A DNA stretch of 64,000 bases. Source: Yamagishiella unicocca. Taxonomy: Eukaryota > Chlorophyta > Chlorophyceae > Chlamydomonadales > Volvocaceae. A program made the translations under genes and the position numbers. Location: positions 1,798,001 to 1,862,000 of the forward strand of contig BDSL01000007.1 of NCBI GenBank assembly GCA_003116995.1. Reading direction: 5' to 3'. A model generated the notes under the pieces. That model saw only the letters and a program-made list of their open reading frames with translations. It did not search any database and was not told the DNA's origin. Each line of letters starts with the position of its first letter. The stretch's first letter is position 1. Positions 21,601 to 33,437 of this stretch are shown here, piece after piece.

Positions 21601-21819
21601 GGGAAGGACACGGGAGAGGCGCGGCCGGGGGCAGTAGCGGCTGGCGTTGTCGGCTGGTCGGCGGGGGGACTGGCGTCTAGGTCGCTGGGAAGAGGGACAG
21701 CAGAGAGCTGGAAGCCCTGTAGGGAGGGCCGACGAGAGAGGCACGCTTGGTTGCAAGGTGAACGACTGGAGGGAGCGGGCGCGACCCGCGACCAGCGGTG
21801 CCTGGCAAAAAGACGCCAT
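18622..21819 (-). CDS. Unrecognised conserved protein, paralogue B
   Basis: Paralogue of the gene at 9508-12180 with the same intron positions. Exons: first exon ending at 20868, then 20614-20519, 20160-20083, 19858-19739, 19460-19353 and 19095-18622. Exons two, four and five match the lengths in paralogue A exactly (96, 120 and 108 bases), and exon three is one codon shorter. The first exon is open from at least 21819 down to 20868 with no in-frame ATG, so the true start is probably in an upstream exon. It encodes a Ser/Arg/Pro-rich stretch resembling a transit peptide, an acidic patch (EEEEEDGSE) and hydrophobic alanine-rich segments. The shared core follows (HPEWRDY, EHLDVEVTWD, HRPWWLPATWLLPRQ, LRISKGPSADGSKDVVT, LAMGYVPAATEPLWSPLVG), then an alanine-rich tail of about 120 residues. 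Function is unknown; organelle targeting is an inference. Confidence 0.75.
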
Positions 21820-22761
21820 CAAAAGGATATTTGGACAGAAGGGCGATGAGGTGCCTGGCGGGATCATCGCAAGCGCTCCGCCACTGCCAACCGCCTGTGC
21901 AAACGAGCCTGCCCTCTGCCCACTGCAAACGCGCACCGCTGCGGATTTCAGGAAAGCCCGCGCGTCATGAACCCACACCGCACCTTGGTGGTTCCAACAG
22001 GCTGTTGGTAAGCACCTATGGCGATGGTATCGTAATGGGATTGCTCCATTTCTTGGGATGGTCAAAATGGGGGGTTAAACGTGCATCCGGCGGCGAAGGA
22101 GGTCACGCACAAGCGGGCGCTTTGGCCGGTGATGTCACTCATTCCGTTCGCACAGCATGAATCAGGTCGATACGCATTGCATGAGCCTCATGATTATGAA
22201 ACACGACGCTACCAGAACCTGTGTAGAAATGCTGTGCTTTGGGAATTAAGTCGAATGCGGCCCATGGGTCTGCCTGCTGCAGAATTAAGCTGATTGTGTT
22301 CCGTCCTACCCGTATTGATATGCTGCAACGGATGCAACGCATTTTCCAGGTTTGCGCTACACTAGCCAACCCACGCATGGCCACGTCCGAAGCGCCGCAA
22401 GCGTCGGAATTTGAGATGTGCAAAAGGCGATATGGCAAGCTGACAGCTTCCAGATTGGGCGTGCTTCTGAAGACGGCTTCATCATTTTAAAGGCACAGCA
22501 GTGACATGCTTCTGAGGTTGAGTTCGAGCGAGGCTGTGATACATGGATTGCCATGCTCCGTCTCAACCCAAAGAAACAATACCATGCTTGTTATCAATGT
22601 GGTCTTTTAAAGAGGTAAATAAACCAAGTGAACCTTGTACTGTTTCCTAAACCCTGTCCCGAACCCCATAGTACGACAAGTTGGAAGAGAACTGAACCCG
22701 CTGCGCACCTAAATTCCTCCCTCTTCCTCGTTGCCTCGTTCGGTGGTCGAAGGCAGGCAAA
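21820..22761. promoter_or_regulatory. Divergent intergenic region upstream of paralogue B and eL42
   Basis: The region probably contains the first exon and promoter of paralogue B on the minus strand and the promoter of the eL42 gene on the plus strand. An ATG at 21819 on the minus strand starts a transit-peptide-like reading (MASFCQAPLVAGRARS), but it is out of frame with the paralogue B exon, so I did not use it. Confidence 0.4.
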
Positions 22762-24562
22762 ATGGTGAGCTGATATTTTGGTAGCACTTCTGACTTTCGG
22801 ACTCCACTTAGCGTCTAGAGTGGGCGGAAGTTCTTTGGCAACTACCGGATCTTATTGGGGCGCCTCTTGGCCACAGGTGAACGTTCCTAAGACCAAGCGG
22901 GCCTTCTGCAAGGGGTGCAAGAAGCACATGATGATGAAGGTCACCCAGTACAAGACGGGCAAGGCCTCGCTGTACGCCCAGGGTGAGTAGGTGTGCGAAA
23001 ATTCACGACGCATGCGTGCGAACCGACGGATTGGGGAAATGCAGCAGCTACTCCGGCGGCAGAACTGGAGCGGCAGCCGCCTCGGCCTGGGTGGAGCTCG
23101 CCAAACCTGGAGTAGCGCAGGAGTGCCCTCAGAGCAAGATAGTTATGAACAAAACGTATATATTCTATTGCATTTGCCTTTGGCATTTGCCGTTGGCATT
23201 TGCCTTTGGCATAATGCTAGCTGTGCAGCACGCCTTGTGGATGTGACGTTTGTGCGGCACTTCGAGTCGCTGCTTGGAATGTGAGGAGCTTAGCTCATCG
23301 GTATACTCATTTGGTGCAGGCAAGCGTCGTTACGACCGCAAGCAGTCGGGTTATGGTGGCCAGACCAAGCCAGTCTTCCACAAGAAGGTGCGTTCAGCCC
23401 ACATAGTTCCAGCCGTGGGTGTGCTACGGCTCTGAGGCTTGCTGCATGATGGCAAGCTTCGCCGCGCAAGCCCGGCGGCCTCATTAGGAGGGCTGGGGCG
23501 GCTGGAAGGTCATACACGCATGTGCTTGTGTATGGTTTGACGCAACGACAGGGATGGATCTTGGGCACCGGTTGCAACCCAGTAGTCGTGCTAACCCGTG
23601 TGCAATTATACGTGAATGGGGCATGTGTCGTAGTAAAGCGCTGCAATGGCAAAGATGGCCATGTTTTGGGGCACGGGCAGATTGGGTCCTCTTCATGGGA
23701 TCCCGTGGGCTTGGTTAGGGCATGCTTGGGAAGCCATTGCGCATGGCTTGCAAATGTACAGGCAGGGGTGATGGTTTGGAACGCACCAAGCTTCAGCACA
23801 TACAATTTTCGTAATCACGGAGTTGATGTGGCTGAAACTGAAACAGTGGGGCTCGCCAAGTAGTCTGCGGGAGGAGGAAAGGGATAGAAACAGGCGGTGC
23901 ATGCGCAAGTGTATCCACTTGCGATATGAAGGGCAGACGTCCGAATGTGCTGGAGTTTCGCCGAAGTTTTCGCCTCGCGCTATGTGAGGCGGGATTGTGA
24001 GTGTTGCATGTGCAGTTGCGGTAGTTTTTGCGTCATGTGAAAAGGAGGCTCTTTATGGACATTTTTGAGTAGTGTTGTCCTCAGAGCGATCCGGTTATGC
24101 AAAATCTGAGACAGCTGCACGGAAACATTAGGCGGATGCTCTCGTGATCTTGGGAACTACGATTTGGGAAGCCAGTAACGTGCCCTCTGTTCCGAGCAGC
24201 GCGTGCATTGCACCAACATAATCGTAATTGCCTCACTGCCGCCTCACAGGCCAAGACCACGAAGAAGATCGTGCTGAGGATGCAGTGCCAAGAGTGCAAG
24301 CAGACCTGCATGAAGGGCCTTAAGGTGGGGCTGAGGGGCACGTGTTGTTGTGCAGGTGTCGGAAATCCTTTGCACGAGGTAACGAACAAGCATCACGCGC
24401 AGCCTTATAATAGATTCTCCATTGAGATCACGGTTATGCCTGTAGATTAATCGATTACACCTGCCTTGCTCTTTGTACATTCAAAGTTTGTTTGCCCTCC
24501 ACTTTACCTTGCAGCGCTGCAAGCACTTCGAGATCGGTGGTGACAAGAAGAAGGGCAACTAA
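22762..24562 (+). CDS. RPL36A: 60S ribosomal protein eL42 (L36a/L44)
   Basis: Component of the large cytosolic ribosomal subunit near the tRNA exit site. Five exons fit: 22762-22764 (the ATG alone), 22877-22982, 23320-23387, 24250-24324 and 24515-24562. They total 300 bases, or 99 residues. The protein starts [18 protein letters not shown] and contains the family signature [19 protein letters not shown]. Zinc-ligand pairs are CKGC near the N terminus and CQEC plus RCKHFEIGG near the C terminus. The proline in QTKPVF (residue 54 here, equivalent to yeast residue 56) is the form associated with cycloheximide sensitivity in other organisms. The protein is a few residues shorter at the C terminus (GGDKKKGN) than animal and yeast members. 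The start codon is followed immediately by an intron, which is common in ribosomal protein genes. Confidence 0.97.
23157..23215 (+). repeat. Imperfect repeat of TTTGCCTTTGGCA in an eL42 intron
   Basis: CATTTGCCTTTGG and CATTTGCCGTTGG units alternate about four times upstream of the third eL42 coding exon. Confidence 0.7.
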
Positions 24563-24582
24563 AGCAGTGGCACTTAGGAACG

Positions 24583-24587
24583 TGTAA
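24583..24587 (+). terminator. TGTAA polyadenylation signal of eL42
   Basis: TGTAA lies 21 bases after the TAA stop, a short distance suited to a ribosomal protein gene. Confidence 0.65.
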
Positions 24588-24864
24588 CGACTCTTGTGTG
24601 CTGGGATTCTTGCGATACTCTTTCGGCAGTACAAGGCACTGCACTGAAGAGGTCTGCACCCAGCATTAGCTTTAAGAATCTGAGGTTTGTCACAAAGAAC
24701 TCAAAAATTTACTACCTGAAAGCAGGATGCGACATGTTGGGATCTCGCAGGATCAAGCGCACTGGGACTGTGGATCTCGCACTCTGCCAAGGGACTTATT
24801 GAGGCACTCGCACAATTGGCAACGAGGGCTTAGCCAATAAACCAACATCAGCGTGATTAACATA

Positions 24865-24869
24865 TTACA
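24865..24869 (-). terminator. Candidate TGTAA signal of the gamma-COP gene
   Basis: TTACA on the plus strand, hence TGTAA on the minus strand, about 475 bases past the gamma-COP stop. The two convergent genes would then end about 280 bases apart. Confidence 0.5.
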
Positions 24870-25345
24870 AACCACGCATCCGTGCCGCGCATCCGCTTCG
24901 TAGTCCCTGCGATACGCCATGCCCGACTCACTGTTCGAATGGGGTCTACACACAAGTGCTCCCACCTGCTCTGCAGTAACCCGCCAGCCGACGCATACCT
25001 TTCTAAACAAAACAGATTGTCGCTTGTGTGCTCTACAGGCGGCCGCATCCCAACACCAGCATATGCATCAGCTGCCTGGCCACCAAGGCTAATCCACAAA
25101 ACACTAACCGCGACATCTACCAGCCAACTGCTATCTCCACCTTCGAGCTCGCGTAGGCCGTGAAACGCTCGCATGCGGGCTGTAGTGGGCTAATCTACTT
25201 CAGACGTTTCGTTCACGCTCCCCAATTTGCACCATTACTCGAGCCCGACCAGACCTCAGCAATATACGCGCGGCATATTCGCGTTATGCTGGCAGCCGGC
25301 ATAGGGACGAGGGATCCGCTCATACCACCCCGAGACTGAAAACAC

Positions 25346-28300
25346 CTAGGCATCCTGGATGATCTGGTGAACGGCCTCGCTAAGCTCCATTGACTCAGCG
25401 CGCACAACGAGTTTCATAGCTACGTTGTTGGCAGAGTCGATGCCGAAGGACATGCGTACCAGCACCTGCGCGCGATATGAAAAAGGAAACGAGCAAAATG
25501 TAATGCCGGGATCGTATGTCATGTTCAAACTAGAGACTTGTTTCGAGAGGAAGGCACCGACGCAGAATTCAAATCAATAACCCTCCATATCATCAGAATG
25601 CTCACATCACGGCGCGATAGATCACCGCAACACATTCGTTTTGCACGAACCTGCTGGTAGCCCACAAAGATGCCTGCCAACAGTACAGTGTGGCTGCGCG
25701 CGTTGGGCGGCACAGCTTCGCTGCCTTCACATGGCTGCATGCCCAGGATGCCAATCACCGCCTCCACCGCCTCCTGTAGGTGAGGAACAGGACCGTTTTT
25801 AGTACTGCTTAGGTTTGCGTAGAAGAGCAAAATAGCTTGACATAGGACTTGCACCATCATGCAAGCGAGATTCCCACACATTGTTTACATCAGCGCGAAG
25901 CCCTACCCACCTGCAGGCCTTCACGGGTCCCCAGGCCGTACTCGTCTTCCTTCTCAGTGGACGGATCCAGCTCCTCCCAGGATTTGCGGAAGTTGCTCAA
26001 GAGCGTTGGCTTGACGTAATCCGCAGGTGTCACCTGTAAGACGTGGAAATTAAACAGGGCGCCAAATTCAGCGTAACGAAGCTGATTTGCATTCGGAAGA
26101 GGTACAACGCCGCATACGAATGTTGATCATGGCACACGCCATGCGACATACTGCTCTGAACGTGCCGAGGACAAGCCGAAGCCTCACCTCTAGGTCTTCT
26201 AGCACGTACTCGTCGCCATAGCCCTCCTCCTCGGCCTCACCCGTGCCGGGGTCAATCTCCTTGACCTGAGTGTGGACGTAAAAGGAGTATTCAGGAAACT
26301 CGTAAAAGGATTCATCAGTAACTATTATAGAAGCTAGGAAACGGCAAGCTGGCTCAGGGCAGCCCTTCTCACCTTGAACTTGAGGATGTTTACAATCTTG
26401 CCGGTAGCAATTGCCCCTGGCTGCCGGGTTACCACAGTGAAGCACTGACCGACGCCATTCAGGGGCATCGTGTCCAGGGGAACGGTAAATGCCTCCTCAA
26501 AGTCATCCTGTAGGCAAGAGGTGCATGTCGTGTCAGATCTTTATCCGAACAAACAAGCATCGACGGTGAAGTAAATCAGTAGCAGATTCCACCTCAACCG
26601 ACGATAATCTGTATTAACGTGTTAACTAACTATGTGCACTCCGGCATGACCATTTACAACGTCGATACTGACTGTCGCACCATCGTCGTCTCCGTCTCGT
26701 TGTAGAACACAAAATCCCCCACGCCCTGCTTAGCTAGGACCGCACGGATAAACACAACCTAGAGCACATCCCCGTCTAGGATGACAAGCAGTCTCATATA
26801 CAGCAGTCAGTAGTAGGCCGCACTTACCGCCTCTGCTAGGTCCATGGCAACGCTCACGTCCTCCAAGATTTGCTCCGCAATGGTGTTCGTGCAATTAAAC
26901 TGGAAGACCAGGTGTGATTCGTACACGTGCTTAATGCAGAACACGGCATACTCCGTGTCCTCTTCAGTCAGCCGCACCGGCTCGCAGCTCTTGAACACCT
27001 AAGCATCCGGGATACAAGGACAACGCCATAGACAAGTGATATGGCAGACCCAAGAAGTCCAGGCCAGGTCACTATGGCACAATAACCAAATCCACATTGT
27101 CGATCGAAAACTGCACGAGAATTAGGCAAAGTTCCTATGGCAAGCTCGAACGCACATTTCACACCCACGTCAGCACTTATGAGACCATAGTCCTACTGTC
27201 ACCCTTGGGACTCACCTCGCCCAATGGCGCGAGCAACGGGATGGAACGTAGCAGCTCCGCATACTCCGCCGTCGGATCCTTACGCGCTGCACTAGTCGCA
27301 GGCAGACCGCTGCCACTGCTGGCGCCTGCACTGCTCGACGACAGGCCCAGCGTGCTTGCACCAACTCCACGCGCTGATGGCGGCGCCTTCGGCACAACAG
27401 ACTGCGGACAGGATCGTGAAGCTGTCAGGAAAGGCAGTTCCGAAGAGGACCACGCCGTACCACTACAAGTCCCTGTTTTGCTCATCTTTAGGCAGAGTGC
27501 CCTGATCCTATCCTGCAAGCGGCGCTTTCACCTCAACAAACTTAAATGAACTACGAAGCAAATGCCACAGTCACGTTCCATCCCAGCCTTACGATGTCGA
27601 ATGGCTTCTCCGTCGTCCCCGCCAGGTAGTCTGACAAGGCTTTCTCCATCGCCGTAAGGTTCACGTCCACGCGTGGCTGCACAGCGTCCGGCCCACCCGC
27701 CTTACCCTCCAGCTGCTGCAAGTGCAACGTTGCGCGGTCGCGCACCTACAAGCGGCAAACATGAAGACCAAAATTTCCAACCGAAACGCAACAGCTCAAA
27801 ACACTGTGTAGTTTCAAGCGATGCCGCTGGCGGCAACGATGATAACACCACTCCCCTCCCTTGTTATGCTTCCATCAGCCCACGAGGACAGAATTTGAGG
27901 GGCACGTGTACTGATTCGTTTCTTGATCATATTGAGTCGATCACGTTTATTGTACGACGCAGACCTTGCTTTAAATGCCAGAGGTCGTGTACAGTCCCTT
28001 TGCATAGAACTTCCACGCCCCTCCGGAAAGCCCCTGCCCACACCTGAGCATCTCTATTCCCGCACCCTACGCACCTCGTCGTCGTTGTCTGACAGCGCAC
28101 GGCGCAGCAGAACAACAATACGTGGCCGTAGAGCCTCGCATGCCGCTCCGAAGTTGGCCAATGCCGACACCGCAGCAGCACGCACGGTGGCATTCTCCAG
28201 GATAATGCGGTTGTAGATGTAGCGAATGTATTTAGACGGCTCCTTCGTCTTAGGGCCCTCCTGGCCTACAGCCAACGCAAAAACATTGCAACGGATATAA

Positions 28301-30148
28301 TTAACCCAGGGTATGATTAACACGAAAGATACAATCTGGTAGGAACACAATTGGACGACACCAAACTTGTTCCATGTAAGCTTCGAAACATGACAATGTA
28401 CACGGAAAACACCCGCATTATGCCTAAAAACACACTTCAGACCCAGTCCCCCTAATTACCCAACCCCGCCCCCCCACACACGCCACCTTCTTCACTCGCC
28501 TCCTTACCTAGGAGGTGAAGCACCTGAGTTGAGAGGTACGTAAACTCGCAATCCTCAATGAACTCGCACAGGTGCCCCAATCCTGTCTCCTTGGCATCTG
28601 GAATCTCCTGAATGAGCACTAGGATGCTCTGAACGATGGCCTTCTTGTACTCAAACCCGCCCTCTTCCCGCAGCACTCCAGACAGGAAGTTCATCAGCGC
28701 GCGCTGCTTCGCCGGGAACTTCAGGCACAGCGAACGGATTGCCTCCACGACCACAATTTTGAAGTCGTCTGCAATGTCCGACATGAAGCTGCCGATCTGC
28801 TTCAGCAGCTTCTCGACACTGGACTCGTTACCGGTTTTCAGCAGGGTCGTGATGGCAAGCGTAGCGATAGAGCGGTTCTGGTCGCTAATAAGCGACTCCA
28901 TGTCTATGTTGCAGTGTGTGACCGCCAGCGGATGCGTCATCGCCACCTTGTTGAGGGTCCGTACCGCCGCGAACCGCAACACGGGCTTGCTGCTGCTTAG
29001 GAATAGCTGCAGAACTGTGATGGCCGGCGTCAACTCGCGTGCCGTGACATCGCGCAGGTTGCAAATTGCACGCGCTGCCTCGAAGATCACTACCTCAGCT
29101 TTATGCCGAAGGCAGCTCTCCAGGAAGTCATAGAACGGACGCTGCTCGCCACTGGAGCCAGGCTGTGAGTCCTGGATCACCTGCGCGACGTAGCGTACCA
29201 GCAGGCACTGCGCCAGCGGGCTTTTGACGTTTGCCTTTGTAAGGCTGGTCACGAGCTTGCTGATGGCGAGGCGGTCCGAAGCACGGAGGGCATGCAACAG
29301 GGCAACGGCGTGGAACTGCACCATGTTGTTCTTGTTCTGCGCAGCCTCCTGCACCTCGTTGATCCAGCGCTTAACAATTTCTGCATTGTTCCCGAGAAGG
29401 TGCAACGCGCTAACCAGAGCAGCGCTGGCCACAACCGCTGACTTGTCCACAATGGCCTGCTTCAGGTACCGCTCAATCTGCGCCAGCAGCTGCCCGTCGA
29501 TGATCTTGCTCAGCACACGCACCGAGTTGGAGCGATACAAATCTGTCTTGCTGTTCATATCCTTCATGAGGGAGCTGGTCACAATGATGACCTCGTCCGC
29601 GCCAGGGCAGATGTCCTTGATGCAGAGATACATCATTCGGCGCAAGTTGATGTCCTGCTTCTGGAACAGCTTTGTCACGCCAAAAAACACCTCCGCTGCC
29701 TCTTTCTGCGAGGTTTAGGGCCATGCGCGCGGTCACACGCCTGGAAGCTTAGGGGCCCAGGGCACAACAGCTCGCACCTTGGTGAACACCTCGCCCTGGT
29801 TCAGAAGGTACAGTAGCTTGGTGATCACCTGAAAGCATGACGACGCGTGATTCGGTCAGGAAGGCTGAATACAACCTGCATTAGACGTGGCCTGGCATGC
29901 ACAGACCTGCTGACATCTCCGGGGGTCAATTTGAGGGTCATTGAAGACCCTGGCTTCCTGCAGAACCGCACCCTTGTCTATCCCATAGAATGGAGAGAAC
30001 TCCGCTGCACATCAAAGGAGAAGAGTGTAAGGCCGCTTGCTCCGTTCGCGCTCGCAGCGCCTGCTGCCTTACTCTCATCTTCGCGGTCCTCATCCTTCTT
30101 CTCTGGCCCCCGCAGGGGCGCCTGCGAGTCCTGTGCTGTAGCAGCCAT
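25346..30148 (-). CDS. COPG1: Coatomer subunit gamma (gamma-COP)
   Basis: Large subunit of the COPI coat that drives retrograde Golgi-to-ER transport. Exons: 30148-30073, 30004-29907, 29828-29778, 29705-28508, 28265-28075, 27745-27593, 27401-27216, 26998-26828, 26507-26373, 26265-26188, 26033-25911, 25773-25651 and 25465-25346. They total 2703 bases (900 residues), close to the usual size, with all phases consistent. Landmarks in order: [20 protein letters not shown], the alpha-solenoid trunk with [40 protein letters not shown] and [20 protein letters not shown], then a Ser/Ala-rich linker. The appendage domain has [20 protein letters not shown] and [20 protein letters not shown], ending IIQDA. 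The ATG at 30148 gives a charged N terminus as in plants. An extra in-frame candidate exon at 26758-26681 was left out of this count. Confidence 0.96.
26681..26758 (-). other. Possible 26-residue cassette exon of gamma-COP
   Basis: Between the appendage exons ending DLAEA and starting DDFEEAF, a 78-base segment is flanked by CTCTAG on its 5' side and GTGCGA on its 3' side. It is open in phase 0 and would encode [16 protein letters not shown] and ten more residues. Joining the two flanking exons directly aligns without a gap to plant gamma-COP, so the segment would be an insertion. It may be an optional exon or chance. Confidence 0.35.
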
Positions 30149-31408
30149 AGCAAAAGCTGCGGCTGGCGGAGTGTTCTTCTCAGGGAGGAGTCATACGGTC
30201 GGGCTTTCGTCAGATCACCGCAAGTTTTGGTATGGACTATCAAAAGCCGTGCCACCCTGAAGTAGGCGGTGCAATACAATTATGCTCTTCCTGCAGTGCC
30301 TAGAATGTATAAGCGTGGGTGCAAGGGCGGGCAACCTATCGAGCTGTGATGTACGGCTATACGACATACTAACCGTCTGCCTTATGGGGTCTCATCGCAT
30401 AGCGCAACAAAGCGTGTATGTCAATACAAACTTTATTGTCAATGGGCAAGGACCATGGTTCCTGCTTCATGGCCGGTGCACAGCAATCCTGTAACTTATT
30501 GTTGCCTTTGTGAGCTTTCACGAGTTCTAACGGAAGCATATGCTGGTTATGGCCCCATATTGACGGCTACATCGTAGAGCTGAGCACTGACTTGGTCTTG
30601 TCACCGTGCGAACGCTGTCGACGGAAGCCTGCGGCGTGCTTACATTAATCAGCGCGTCCGAGGGAAAGCGGTGATGGGGCGGCGACATCTTGCAAGTCCG
30701 ATCCGCACGGAGGGCGGGAATGCGCTGGGCCTGTCCGAGCCTGCCATACCACGCAGCGCTGTGTTGCACACGATACATTGCAGTGCCACGAAGGCAAACA
30801 GTATGCCCCGCTTCCCCAACCACCAAGGCGCGTACTTTCGCACGTCCTATCCTTCCCGTGCATCCTTGTGGGGCCAAGAGAGGCCTTCCTCCTTTTGCCG
30901 CAGTCCAACAATATCCCATCCACTCAACTCGCGGTTAGCCCCATTCCTGCACATTCTGTGCCCAGCGCGCGCCATCCCAATCACCCGCCTCCTCCCCCGC
31001 CGCCTCACCTGCCCCCATGATCCTTTTCTCCCCAGTCAGGCTGGAGCGGGTAGCGGGCGCCCTGTACACCAGAGTAACCACTACGGCACGCATACATGCC
31101 GGAGGGCTAGCGGGATACTGGGACTTGGCCCCTCGCCCTGCACCTCTGGAAATGGAAGCTTGCCGGTCACGTTGGGTAACGTTCCCACAGTAGCGGTCTG
31201 TCTGCGGGCTGGGATGGAGCCAGGATTCGACGCATCTCGCCCCACCATGTCCAGCCCACCACCCAACTTCTCCCATATGCGCCCCAAATGCAGACGCAAA
31301 TTAGTTTCTTTCTATCCCTCTATTACACCGTCGACGGGCTGCATCCACAAGTTTCCCGAATAGTCATCCCAATTCTCCGGCATGCTTACTCAAACGCGTG
31401 TCCACGCC

Positions 31409-31458
31409 AGCTAGGTTCTGCCCTCTGTTTCCTATGTCACGTAGCCGGGTCTGCTCGC
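31409..31458 (+). repeat. Dispersed repeat, 'GTTCTGCCCT...GGTCTTCTCGC' family
   Basis: GCTAGGTTCTGCCCT, TTTCCTATGTCACGTAGCCGGGTCTGCTCGCCTGCCCC. It matches the elements at 16995 and, inverted, 62187. Confidence 0.7.
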
Positions 31459-33352
31459 CTGCCCCTCCCCCTCCCGCTCTCCCCCCTTCCCCGCCACCAC
31501 TAGGACTACTCCCCGCCAATCTGCAGCCTCATGCCATAACCCGCCACCAACCTTACCCTCGCGCCCTGCTGTACCCGTCTTTGGGCTCTCGTCTTCCCCC
31601 TCCACCTGTCAGCAACCCCGTACCCGAAGCCGCAGCCCACATGTCTCTGTAGGACACCAGACGCGCACCCGCCGAAGCCATAGTTTGGGGAGGGTAGTGG
31701 CGGACTGCCCCTATGCGGGCTGCGGCCAGGGACCAGGCGACCGCGTCGGTGTGCGGCATGACAGCGGCACAACGCAGGTGGGTCATTTAGGGTTTAGGGC
31801 AGGAGAGGCAACTTTGGCGTGTCAATAAGGAGTGCCGTCCAAGAAAGCGAGGAGCAGCGCGCGCGTACAAAGCACCCACGCGGCAGGAGACAGAGCAATA
31901 GCGGCAGGAGATGGAGCGATACCGGCGGTAGCTGGGGGAGATGGTGCGGAGGCTGTTGGTTGGCCTTGAGCAGAACCATGAGGCGGCCGGTTCGCCGAGT
32001 GAAGCTGCGATGCGGGATCCGTCCGTACATCACCGGAGGAGAAGGGGGTGTGAGGAAAGCCCCTGTATGAGGAAGTAGGGGGAGGGGGAGGCGGGTTCAT
32101 GGGTTCCGCAATGGCTCAGGCTTGCGTCCTTCCCTGCCGAAGCGCCGGGCGCAGCACCCTCTCGTTGCAATTGATCTAGTTCGTTCCGTGCACCCCACAT
32201 GTCCATCCTTCCCACCTGGCACAGGCTGATTATAGGCTGGGCGCCGAGCAGGAGCAGGCGCAGCAGGATCAGCAGGAGCCGGCGGAGCAGCTGCGAGGGT
32301 AAGCTGTAATTGGGCACTGGTGAGTCGAGCGGAGCCGAGCGCAGTTCCAGGAGAAGCTGGTCTCTCGGCGACATCGCCGAAGCGCTGGGTCCAGGATGGC
32401 GGCACCAGCCGGCTGGTACCTCCCGAGCTGGAGACTGGGGTGCCGTCCCACCCTCGGAGCCGTAAATGGGTGCTGCTTCATGTTGGCCCAAGGGGAACTA
32501 TCGCCTAGGCTCAGAAAGCCTGAGTAAGTAATGTGTCGCATTGAGCCGTGAGGTGGTCGGCCGCCGGTCGCTGTGGCGCCTGCGGCCTACATCGAGCGCC
32601 AGTACCACCAGCATGCCTGGCCGCACAAGGCGTGGCGTGCGTCGGTTACATTGATGGCCACGGAGGAGCAGCCCCCTCTGTCCGGGATGTCATCCCAAGG
32701 AGCGGCGGCTTGCGGCTGGAGCGCTTGCCCCCCTCTTAACTCCGCGGAACGAGCAAAGAGGGGGCTGAGCGGAAACCCGCGGGTCAAAACGGGAGGGGTG
32801 TGCAGAGAGAGCGCCGTGTAATCCTGCAGCGTCTTCTCTGTGCCGGTCTGTGGTGACTCGTCTCGTCTGCCAATGCCCGACACCCCCTCCAGACAACAGC
32901 TTTGAAGCGCGTAAACTTATGTCGTCTGGATCTTTGCATAGCCGTTTACCAACACAGTACGGGTTTCCTTTCATCCTCGTCAAGGTGGTGTCGGAGCGCC
33001 GCGAGTGCACAGTGAGGAACGCAACGCTCGGCCAGCCCTGCCCTACGCAGCTGCACGTCAGGACACCCGCAGGGGCGGAGCGTATGGGATTCAGTCGGGG
33101 TGGGCCCCGACGATATTGTGCAATAGGGGGGGGCCCTGCAGGTGCGCTGGCCGCAACTGATCGCCAGGCACTGCGAGCTGCCGGTTCCGGGTAGCGGCCG
33201 CATGGCGCCACGGCTAGGGCCGCGGGCACCCCCTCCAGGTTGCATTGAAAACGATTTCGCCACGGACGCGCTTCATTCCTTATGGACCCTTGGGTCTGAC
33301 ATCATTCCCTTGGTAGCAATGTAGGGCGTTGGTGCTGGTTGGTGTGTTTTCC

Positions 33353-33437
33353 TGAGGATTTTGTGCAACAGTAACTGATTTGGAGTGGCAGGGGCCTGAG
33401 GGTATTGTGCAAAAGTAACTGGTTTGGAGTGGCAGGG
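33353..33437 (+). repeat. Tandem direct repeat of about 45 bp
   Basis: GTGCAACAGTAACTGATTTGGAGTGGCAGGG (from 33362) is repeated as GTGCAAAAGTAACTGGTTTGGAGTGGCAGGG (from 33407), two mismatches in about 31 bases, with partly similar spacers. Confidence 0.85.

Noticed and set aside
21677..21819. Transit-peptide-like ATG reading (MASFCQAPLV) as the start of paralogue B
   Set aside because: It is out of frame with the paralogue B exon and no intron of plausible length links the two; kept only as a note.
1928..30148. Functional linkage of AP-4 epsilon and gamma-COP because both are coat subunits in one window
   Set aside because: They are 17 kb apart on opposite strands with unrelated genes between; co-location is most likely coincidence.
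31786..31799. Interstitial telomere-like TTTAGGGTTTAGGG
   Set aside because: Only two units and no larger array, so chance is the simplest explanation.
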